From Lachnospiraceae bacterium (GTDB lineage Bacteria; Bacillota; Clostridia; Lachnospirales; Lachnospiraceae), in assembly GCA_009774215.1 (NCBI GenBank), contig VSNH01000155.1, positions 1 through 5,848 on the forward strand: 5,848 nt of DNA. Direction: 5' to 3'. The position numbers and the translations under genes were made by a program. Shown one piece after another: positions 1 to 3,865 of this stretch; the first letter of the stretch is position 1, and every line of letters starts with the position of its first letter. The notes beneath the pieces were generated by a model, which was not told the origin of the DNA, did not search any database, and was given only the letters and a program-made list of their open reading frames with translations.

Positions 1-9
1 TAAAGGCGG

Positions 10-50
10 GAGCAAATCTGTTTCTATCATACCGGTTTGCTCTTGTTTTG
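10..50 (+). terminator. Possible rightward intrinsic terminator
   Basis: GAGCAAATC (10-18) pairs with GGTTTGCTC (34-42) as a 9-bp stem with one G-U pair and a 15-nt loop. It is followed by TTGTTTTGT. The T-rich tail lies on the + strand side only, so it would end a rightward gene coming from outside the window. The sequence before it is too short to show such a gene. The loop is long and the T-run interrupted, so this is a moderate call. Confidence 0.4.
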
Positions 51-76
51 TATAGGTACTCGCTATCTACCGTTTA

Positions 77-223
77 CTATCCATCTGGTATAACTTCCCT
101 TGTTTCTGTTATCGTCTGTACTTCCGTTATTGTTTCCGCTTGTGTAGTGCCTAACAGATAAGCACATACAAGCATGATTCCCATAGTTGCGATAGTTCCG
201 ATAGCTTTAAATGTTTTCTTCAT
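77..223 (-). CDS. Small single-pass membrane peptide, 48 aa
   Basis: The predicted protein begins MKKTFKAIGTIATMG. It has a basic N-terminus (Lys2, Lys3, Lys6), a hydrophobic segment at about residues 7-25, then a polar Thr/Glu-rich tail ending in IPDG. This fits an N-terminal membrane anchor or uncleaved signal peptide with a short extracytoplasmic tail. I recall similar short proteins with a TTQAxTxTE stretch in Clostridia mobile elements, but cannot verify this. A GGA-type ribosome binding site lies about 12 nt before the ATG, rather far. The gene sits 110 nt downstream of ardC in the same direction and may be the last gene of that unit. It ends in tandem stops (TAG TAA), and the frame stays open afterwards to the window edge, so it may be the truncated front of a longer protein. 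Function unknown. Confidence 0.55.
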   Translation of the reverse strand: MKKTFKAIGTIATMGIMLVCAYLLGTTQAETITEVQTITETREVIPDG

Positions 224-271
224 AGTTCTATGATTTCCTTTTCGTAAATGATACATTGGTTTTAGATATCA

Positions 272-308
272 GGGTGTAGCCGTTTACATTGGTTACACCC
301 ATTTTTTT
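272..308 (+). terminator. Rightward intrinsic terminator
   Basis: GGGTGTAGCC (272-281) pairs with GGTTACACCC (291-300) as a 10-bp stem with one G-U pair and a 9-nt loop. It is followed by A and seven T (302-308). The T-run is only on the + strand side, so it ends rightward transcription. No rightward gene is visible before it. It lies antisense between ardC and the 48-aa gene, where it could block transcription running into the end of ardC. Confidence 0.65.
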
Positions 309-333
309 ACTTAAATCTTAATCCTGATCATGA

Positions 334-1197
334 TCATGCTTCCGCGAACTGTTCACCCATAATATATTTAACCGCTTTTTCAGCCTTACTTGAAGCCGAT
401 ACAACGAACTTTACATCATTCCGTAACACTGACAACCAGTTTTGAATGTATGCCGCTGAGTTCTTAAAACTGTTTGCCGTTTCAATTCCGATGATATTTA
501 AAATGGTTGCACTTCCGATCTCTGCCGTCAATTCCTCTTTGCTGTATTCCTGACTACCGAAAGCAACAATCTTACCCTTGCGATCTTCTGTGCGGTTGCA
601 ACGATCTTCCTTCATCGTACTATGCACTGACTCATGAAATGCCGTTGAATAATACTCGCTTGAATCGTTGAACTGTTCAAACAATGGTAAACATATCATG
701 TCAAGGGTAGGTGAGTAGTAAGCTCGGTTCCCTGCTTTATGCTCAACCGTTATATTTTCCCGTGTCCAGTAGTCATTTAAAACCTGATCAGCCTTTTCTA
801 TCGGTTCTATATCGTGTAATTCTTCTTTCGGTAAAGGTTCCACGCCGTCAACCTGTGAGATATGAAACACGTTGTAGTATCTCAGTAAAGGTATCTGTTT
901 TACAACTTTTGTGCCGTCTTCCTGTTCTTCTTCTACGGGCTGTATCTTCCAGAATGTAACGATCTCTGACTTTTCACCCTTGCGGACATGACCGCCTAAG
1001 TCTTGCCATTGCTTGAAGGTGGCGTATTCTCCGTCATGTTGTAAAAGCATCTGATTTAATAATGAATAGCTTTTCTTGCTTATGCGGTTGTATGCGCCCG
1101 ATCGTACACCTGTCCAGGGCTTCTGCCACGGGATCACGCCTTGCTCTAACTGGTTGATAATCCTGTCTGTTACGATTTCGTATACTGATTTTGCCAT
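334..1197 (-). CDS. ArdC-like antirestriction protein (ssDNA-binding domain plus zincin metallopeptidase domain)
   Basis: The 287-aa product matches the ArdC layout. An N-terminal ssDNA-binding domain (about residues 1-125) carries the typical opening YEIVTDRIINQLEQGVIPW, followed by KPW, a GGHVRKGEKS stretch and VFHISQVDG. A C-terminal metallopeptidase-like domain (about 145-280) carries AYYSPTLDMICLP and then HESVH at residues 188-192, the HExxH zinc motif. Glu226 in EELTAEIGSA is the likely third zinc ligand. ArdC of plasmid pSa, of similar length, binds single-stranded DNA and protects incoming DNA from restriction enzymes; the same role is inferred here. AGGAGG (1207-1212) lies 9 nt before the ATG and fixes the start. 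The gene follows the coiled-coil gene in the same direction. No good promoter lies between them, and a terminator-like hairpin precedes the ribosome binding site, so expression may depend on readthrough. The stop codon lies in the 12-bp palindrome TGATCATGATCA (325-336). The family call is firm; the substrate is not known. Confidence 0.92.
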   Translation of the reverse strand: MAKSVYEIVTDRIINQLEQGVIPWQKPWTGVRSGAYNRISKKSYSLLNQMLLQHDGEYATFKQWQDLGGHVRKGEKSEIVTFWKIQPVEEEQEDGTKVVKQIPLLRYYNVFHISQVDGVEPLPKEELHDIEPIEKADQVLNDYWTRENITVEHKAGNRAYYSPTLDMICLPLFEQFNDSSEYYSTAFHESVHSTMKEDRCNRTEDRKGKIVAFGSQEYSKEELTAEIGSATILNIIGIETANSFKNSAAYIQNWLSVLRNDVKFVVSASSKAEKAVKYIMGEQFAEA

Positions 1198-1213
1198 ACT
1201 GCATAACCTCCTG

Positions 1214-1258
1214 AAATAAAAAAGTGTAAAGCTCTTGAAAACTAAATAGGCTTTACAC
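1214..1258 (-). terminator. Intrinsic terminator or attenuator in the ardC leader
   Basis: Read leftward, GTGTAAAGC (1258-1250) pairs with GCTTTACAC (1232-1224) as a perfect 9-bp stem with a 17-nt loop. It is followed by TTTTTTATTT. The T-run ends only about 5 nt before the AGGAGG of ardC. It would end the coiled-coil gene transcript and limit flow into ardC, so it could act as an attenuator. The hairpin overlaps one arm of a larger inverted repeat. Confidence 0.65.
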
Positions 1259-1262
1259 TCTG
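1235..1262 (+). repeat. Left arm of a 28-nt inverted repeat around the coiled-coil gene
   Basis: The segment runs TTGAAAACTAAATAG then GCTTTACACTCTG. It matches the reverse complement of 1602-1629 at 24 of 28 positions, including an unbroken CTTTACACTCTG at the inner end. The two arms enclose about 340 bp that holds only the 83-aa coiled-coil gene. No target duplication was found outside the arms. Confidence 0.65.
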
Positions 1263-1290
1263 TTATTGCGATATAGTTATGTAGTTGTGG

Positions 1291-1542
1291 TTATGCTGTA
1301 TGTACGGTTTTGTCTTCTATGTGTTTATCTAGGATTTCGTGTACTCTCTCGACTTCATCTAAAATCAGTTCGTCCATAGCTTTTAGTTCGGCTGTAGACT
1401 TCATGATTTGACGTTTTACAGCATTTACATCTTTTTCAAGATCTGTTACCTTTTGATTCATGTCTTGCATTTCATCTTTTATAGGTTGCAATTTTTGATC
1501 CAGTAAATTAGACATTGCCTGTAATAATTCATTGTCTGTCAT
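1291..1542 (-). CDS. Small coiled-coil protein, 83 aa, unknown function
   Basis: The product is acidic and almost wholly helical, with heptad-like spacing of Leu, Ile, Met and Val from about residue 5 to 75 (for example LLQAMSNLLDQKL, then KVTDLEKDVNAV). A long coiled coil that forms dimers or larger assemblies is expected. There is no membrane segment, metal-binding motif or enzyme motif. The start is supported by AAGGCGGTG ending about 5 nt before the ATG. It is the first gene of the leftward unit that continues into ardC, and a terminator-like hairpin follows it. Two promoter candidates precede it, one containing a predicted RHH operator. Similar short coiled-coil proteins are common in Firmicute mobile elements, but I cannot give a function. 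Confidence 0.75.
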   Translation of the reverse strand: MTDNELLQAMSNLLDQKLQPIKDEMQDMNQKVTDLEKDVNAVKRQIMKSTAELKAMDELILDEVERVHEILDKHIEDKTVHTA

Positions 1543-1588
1543 ATGCTCACCGCCTTTACTGTGATTGCCGGTACTGTTGTTTGCTGTA

Positions 1589-1617
1589 AGTATATCACAT
1601 CCAGAGTGTAAAGTCTA
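1589..1617 (-). promoter_or_regulatory. Alternative promoter for the coiled-coil gene
   Basis: Read leftward, TAGACT (1617-1612, -35, 4/6), a 17-nt spacer and TATACT (1594-1589, -10, 5/6) form a possible sigma-A promoter 47 nt before the coiled-coil start codon. Its -35 lies in the right arm of the inverted repeat. It carries no palindromic operator, so it could give expression independent of the RHH protein. Confidence 0.35.
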
Positions 1618-1629
1618 TTCAATTATCAA
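1602..1629 (-). repeat. Right arm of the 28-nt inverted repeat
   Basis: Read leftward it is TTGATAATTGAATAG then ACTTTACACTCTG, 24/28 identical to 1235-1262. Its outer flank, AGCACCTTGATAATTGAATA (1635-1616), also matches 5805-5824 on the + strand at 17 of 20 positions. This arm therefore belongs to a repeat family seen three times in the window. It would lie in the 5' leader of the coiled-coil gene when transcription starts at the 1668-1696 promoter. Confidence 0.6.
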
Positions 1630-1666
1630 GGTGCTTTAGGTTGTGGGTTGTTTGATTTGATAAGAC

Positions 1667-1732
1667 TACTATAACACGATATCGTGTTATAGTAAATCGG
1701 CAAAACTGACAAATATAACACGATATCGTTAT
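1667..1732. promoter_or_regulatory. Left pair of palindromic operators
   Basis: Positions 1667-1694 form a perfect 28-bp palindrome around ATAACACGATATCGTGTTAT (1671-1690). A second, imperfect copy (1715-1732, ATAACACGATATCGTTAT) has lost part of its right half. The centres are 44 bp apart. The same motif recurs upstream of the RHH gene, so the RHH protein is the obvious candidate binder (inference). Confidence 0.75.
1668..1696 (-). promoter_or_regulatory. Operator-controlled promoter of the coiled-coil/ardC unit
   Basis: Read leftward, TTTACT (1696-1691, -35, 4/6), a 17-nt spacer and TATAGT (1673-1668, -10, 5/6) make a sigma-A promoter. The operator core 1671-1690 fills the spacer and enters the -10. 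The operator half-site TGTTAT supplies an extended -10 (TGn before TATAGT). A protein bound here would block RNA polymerase directly. Confidence 0.6.
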
Positions 1733-1743
1733 TGAAAATAGAC

Positions 1744-1772
1744 AAAAAAAATAGAGTATGTATATACTCTAT
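1744..1772 (-). terminator. Intrinsic terminator of the RHH gene
   Basis: Read leftward, ATAGAGTAT (1772-1764), loop ATAC, ATACTCTAT (1759-1751) form a perfect 9-bp stem, followed directly by a run of T. It begins 11 nt after the RHH stop codon. It makes the RHH gene a single-gene transcript and separates it from the next leftward promoter. Confidence 0.85.
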
Positions 1773-1783
1773 CTCCTAATACA

Positions 1784-1969
1784 TTATAATTCACGATCTA
1801 GTTTTTCATTGACGGCAGATACTATAAATCCATTTAAGGAATTACCTGTGTTTGTAATTTTTTCTTTTGTTCCCTTGGGGAAACGGACTAAAATTTTATC
1901 ATAATTTTCCTTTTCCCATTTTGCTGTAGCTCTCATATGGGCTTCAGATGCTTTCTTTTTTTCTTCCAT
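1784..1969 (-). CDS. Arc-type ribbon-helix-helix DNA-binding protein, 61 aa
   Basis: The protein has a charged N-terminal arm (MEEKKKASEAHMRATAKWEK). Then comes the RHH core: a beta strand at residues 23-33 (YDKILVRFPKG), helix A at about 34-41, a turn with Gly42-Asn43-Ser44, and helix B (SLNGFIVSAVNEKLDREL). RHH proteins of this kind dimerise, the strands pair and insert into the major groove, and they bind palindromic sites as repressors, antitoxins or partition adaptors. ATG at 1969 is chosen because AGGGAG lies just upstream with 6-nt spacing. An in-frame start farther upstream, at 2008, lies in the predicted -10 box and is rejected. Six matching palindromes lie on both sides of the gene, so autorepression plus control of both neighbouring operons is likely (inference). 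No toxin or ParA-like partner is adjacent, which argues against antitoxin or partition roles. Confidence 0.85.
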   Translation of the reverse strand: MEEKKKASEAHMRATAKWEKENYDKILVRFPKGTKEKITNTGNSLNGFIVSAVNEKLDREL

Positions 1970-2001
1970 ATAGTCTCCCTCATATATAGGATATAAATAC
2001 A

Positions 2002-2137
2002 ATAACACGATAGCATAATTTTCTTGTTAGGTCAATAACACGATATCGTTTTATGCGTTGTAGACAAAGAATTAACCACGCTATCGTGTTATTTTTGTGA
2101 ATATTTCCGGGATTGAAATAACACGCTATCGTGTTAT
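2002..2137. promoter_or_regulatory. Right array of four palindromic operators
   Basis: Four related sites lie in the divergent intergenic region: 2002-2020 (ATAACACGATAGCATAATT, left half best kept), 2035-2054 (ATAACACGATATCGTTTTAT, one mismatch to symmetry), 2073-2092 (left half with an extra base, right half TATCGTGTTAT) and 2118-2137 (ATAACACGCTATCGTGTTAT). Centres are about 33, 38 and 45 bp apart. They overlap the RHH gene promoter on one side and the rightward operon promoter on the other. An iteron or centromere role is the alternative, but the unequal spacing and exact promoter overlap favour operators. Confidence 0.75.
2007..2035 (-). promoter_or_regulatory. Promoter of the RHH gene
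   Basis: Read leftward, TTGACC (2035-2030, -35, 5/6), a 17-nt spacer and TATCGT (2012-2007, -10, 4/6) place a start about 30 nt before the RHH ATG. The -10 lies inside the operator at 2002-2020, and the -35 abuts the operator at 2035-2054. This is the expected layout for autorepression. Confidence 0.55.
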
Positions 2138-2140
2138 AAT
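2113..2140 (+). promoter_or_regulatory. Strong operator-controlled promoter of the rightward operon
   Basis: TTGAAA (2113-2118, 5/6), a 16-nt spacer and a perfect TATAAT (2135-2140) with an extended -10 TGn (2132-2134). The operator 2118-2137 covers the whole spacer and half of the -10. It is the best promoter in the window and mirrors the leftward one at 1668-1696. Confidence 0.8.
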
Positions 2141-2309
2141 AGTCTCAACATCAAACAAAACAACCACACAACACAAGCAACCGAGTAGCCCGAAAAGCAC
2201 TCACAAACTTAAAGCAATATACCTGTGATCAAGCCAATAGAGCAAAGAAATAGTCAGGAAGATTCTTTAAGGGTTGCAACCAATTAGAAAAGAAAGGGAG
2301 ATCAAGAGT
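2141..2309 (+). other. Untranslated leader of the rightward operon
   Basis: About 165 nt separate the promoter from the first start codon. The first part is A/C-rich and poor in structure (CAAACAAAACAACCACACAA). The only symmetric element is GGTTGCAACC (2272-2281), a 10-bp palindrome just before the ribosome binding site. I see no riboswitch, leader peptide or terminator here. Confidence 0.4.
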
Positions 2310-2633
2310 ATGTGTGCAAATATGAAAGAATTTCAGACAGTATCAGAAAAAATCTTTGAGCTGGAGCAAAAGAAAGCCAAAAAGAAAAAAGAGGTAGATG
2401 CCTTAGAAAAAGAGATCAAGCAGCTGAAAAGCGAGACATCTTCCTATATGAAGAAACGGCAGAAAAACATACTTACAGTTGCCGGGTTAGAAGTTTTGTT
2501 TACGGCATTCACAAGGCCGACATTTGATAAGGATGCGTTTATCATAAGTGAAGGCGAGGCGGTCTATAACAAATATTTAAGAGATATTCCGATAGAGCGC
2601 GTCACTGTCAGACTTGCAAAGACACAGGTATAA
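2310..2633 (+). CDS. Coiled-coil accessory protein, 107 aa, unknown function
   Basis: Residues 5-50 form a very Lys/Glu-rich coiled coil (KKAKKKKEVDALEKEIKQLK). A compact C-terminal part at 53-104 starts LTVAGLEVLFTAFTRPTFDK and ends in a beta-like IERVTVRLA. A coiled coil followed by a small domain with an F-D-K/T-x-x-F motif is, from memory, a common pattern in short proteins of Firmicute phages and plasmids. No function is known to me. ATG at 2310 is preferred because GGGAG (2296-2300) is 9 nt upstream; a TTG in the same frame at 2274 has no such site. It is the first gene after the strong rightward promoter, so it is probably made early and under RHH control. Confidence 0.75.
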   Translation: MCANMKEFQTVSEKIFELEQKKAKKKKEVDALEKEIKQLKSETSSYMKKRQKNILTVAGLEVLFTAFTRPTFDKDAFIISEGEAVYNKYLRDIPIERVTVRLAKTQV

Positions 2634-2640
2634 AACGGTC

Positions 2641-2707
2641 GTCACGGTGACTATAAACAGGACTTTAGGCCGTGAGCGTCCTTGCTCTACAGGGGCAAGG
2701 GGTAGTC
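2641..2707 (+). ncRNA. Candidate structured RNA element between genes
   Basis: Several complementary segments crowd this 110-nt gap. GACTA (2649-2653) can pair with TAGTC (2703-2707) as a closing stem. CCTTGC (2680-2685) pairs with GCAAGG (2695-2700) as a hairpin, extendable by G-U pairs. AGGAC (2659-2663) pairs with GTCCT (2678-2682). TCACGG (2642-2647) pairs with CCGTGA (2670-2675). The AGGAC stem and the CCTTGC hairpin share bases, so they exclude each other, as do the closing stem and parts of the others. No T-run follows, so it is not an ordinary terminator. It resembles no RNA family that I can name. Confidence 0.35.
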
Positions 2708-2744
2708 ATAAATTATAAATCCAAAACAAAAAGGAGAGCACACC

Positions 2745-2966
2745 ATGAATAAAGTATTAGATATTTTAGACAGCATGGAGGAGATCAGGCAGAAGGCGGC
2801 AGAGAATCCCGAGCAGTACCCAATTGACCATACAATCCGTTTATGCAGTGCAATAGTAGCACAGGCATACGGTTATCAGAGCCGCACCGACTGGACGGAT
2901 GCACTGAAAAAGTTACCTGAAAGCAGATATGCAACGCGGTTATCAGAAAATAGGTTCCATATATAA
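2745..2966 (+). CDS. Small protein of unknown function, 73 aa
   Basis: A mainly helical protein with an acidic amphipathic N-terminus (VLDILDSMEEIRQKAAE). A central stretch at residues 28-45 (DHTIRLCSAIVAQAYGYQ) may form a short hydrophobic helix, and a basic C-terminal tail follows. There is one Cys (34), and no metal or enzyme motif. AAAGGAG lies about 9 nt before the ATG and supports the start. It is followed 16 nt later by the next small gene, so the two are probably co-translated. I do not recognise the family. Confidence 0.65.
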   Translation: MNKVLDILDSMEEIRQKAAENPEQYPIDHTIRLCSAIVAQAYGYQSRTDWTDALKKLPESRYATRLSENRFHI

Positions 2967-2982
2967 GGAAGGGAGGGACACA

Positions 2983-3132
2983 ATGCAGAAACAAACAATC
3001 GAATTTGCAGTCAAGCGCGACAACGGTAACATTACCAGAATCGGCAGGACGAGCATTTTACAGCCGAAAACTAGTTTTAAAGGCGGTTTCGTCAGGTTCT
3101 ACAGGGATAAACCGAAAGCGACGGGCAAGTAA
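2983..3132 (+). CDS. Very small basic protein, 49 aa, unknown function
   Basis: The product is short and basic, with alternating beta-like stretches (TIEFAVKRDNGNITRIGRTS, then GGFVRFYRDK). This could be a small beta-hairpin or nucleic-acid-binding protein, but that is only a guess from charge. ATG at 2983 is chosen because GGGAGGG is spaced ideally upstream. An in-frame ATG at 2929 would overlap the preceding gene and lacks a good site. It sits in the same operon as its neighbours. Confidence 0.6.
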   Translation: MQKQTIEFAVKRDNGNITRIGRTSILQPKTSFKGGFVRFYRDKPKATGK

Positions 3133-3166
3133 TTATCTCACCACAGCGGGCGGATGGTTCTAACAA

Positions 3167-3198
3167 TACAGAGTTCGATTCTCTGTACGTCCCTTTTT
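3167..3198 (+). other. tRNA T-arm-like hairpin in the sigma gene leader
   Basis: TACAGAG (3167-3173), loop TTCGATT, CTCTGTA (3181-3187) form a perfect 7-bp stem. The loop and its closing pair (G-TTCGATT-C) fit the invariant T-arm pattern of tRNAs. It is followed by CGTCCC and five T. No matching 5' acceptor strand, D-arm or anticodon arm is found in the 75 nt before it, so it is not an intact tRNA. It could be a tRNA 3'-end remnant or an unrelated hairpin acting as a weak terminator. Confidence 0.5.
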
Positions 3199-3264
3199 CA
3201 ATAGGCCATTGAAACAAACAACAAATATTTCAGGCAATCAATCTACAGAAGGGAGCAGGATATA

Positions 3265-3846
3265 ATGACAAGTGCGGATTTATCGGTCTTACAGCCGTAT
3301 TGTGATAATGATATGCGGTTACTAAAGAAGATATCACGGTCAATCTTTATGCGGTTCAATGAACCCTTGGCAAAATCGGATCACGATGATTTCTTTTCCA
3401 TAGCAAATATGACGTTGTGGCAGGCATACAACGCTTATGATCCAGACACGGGGATAAGTTTTGACGGGTTCCTGCGGTCATGCCTACAGAAAAAGTTTAA
3501 GACGGAGCTTACGCACAGGCACAGGCAGAAACGGATTTTAAATCAGCTTGCCGTTTCACTGGATACGGCGGATGACGGTGAAGATGAATGCAGCTTATTA
3601 GAGTTTGTGCCGTCCGACTTTGATACTTTCGAGGAAGTTTTCAAGCGAAATGAGAGTCAGGCAGTTTCGGACAGAGTACAACAATACATATCAAGGTTAT
3701 CTGACAGACAGGTAAATATATTAAATCTTATGATAGACGGCTACAGAGCAAATGAGATACAGGAAATTTTGATGATATCCGCGCGGGAATATGCGGAAAA
3801 TATGCAGATCATAAGAAGCTACGAGAACGTAAAAATATTATTCTAA
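3265..3846 (+). CDS. Sigma-70 family RNA polymerase sigma factor-like protein, 193 aa
   Basis: Residues about 15-90 fit sigma region 2. DDFFSIANMTLWQAYNAYDP (41-60) matches the usual D-x-x-x-x-x-x-x-L/A-x-x-x-Y-D-P pattern, and GISFDGFLRSCLQKKFK follows. A basic THRHRQKR stretch (83-90) comes next. An acidic linker (98-125) joins it to a region 4-like helix-turn-helix (about 137-190), with LSDRQVNILNLMIDGYRANEI and a final SYENVKILF. There is no region 1.1 or region 3, so it is a small alternative sigma or sigma-like regulator, probably directing RNA polymerase to element promoters (inference). AGAAGGGAG lies about 9 nt before the ATG. A DUF262 gene follows after 19 nt, so the two are almost certainly co-expressed. 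Promoters recognised by it cannot be picked out here. Confidence 0.82.
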   Translation: MTSADLSVLQPYCDNDMRLLKKISRSIFMRFNEPLAKSDHDDFFSIANMTLWQAYNAYDPDTGISFDGFLRSCLQKKFKTELTHRHRQKRILNQLAVSLDTADDGEDECSLLEFVPSDFDTFEEVFKRNESQAVSDRVQQYISRLSDRQVNILNLMIDGYRANEIQEILMISAREYAENMQIIRSYENVKILF

Positions 3847-3865
3847 TCCAGAGGAGGGAATCGCA

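Noticed and set aside
1784..1969. Antitoxin of a toxin-antitoxin pair
   Set aside because: The RHH gene is a single-gene unit closed by a strong terminator. Neither neighbour resembles a known toxin such as MazF, RelE or a PIN domain.
1970..2008. Upstream start for the RHH gene giving 74 aa
   Set aside because: The start would lie in the predicted -10 box and operator. AGGGAG is placed for the ATG at 1969, and the extra residues do not belong to the RHH fold.
2002..2137. Plasmid replication origin with iterons
   Set aside because: The motifs are palindromes rather than directional repeats, their spacing is unequal, and no replication initiator gene or AT-rich unwinding block is adjacent.
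1667..2137. CRISPR array
   Set aside because: The repeats are short palindromes with degenerate copies, uneven gaps and a gene between them. No cas gene is present.
2970..2976. Functional link of the rightward operon to a conjugation or packaging module
   Set aside because: No relaxase, coupling protein, terminase or structural gene is in the window, so element type cannot be fixed from this sequence alone.
3120..3196. Complete tRNA gene
   Set aside because: Only the T-arm and a 3' acceptor-like strand are found. The matching 5' acceptor GGACGTA, the D-arm and the anticodon stem are absent.
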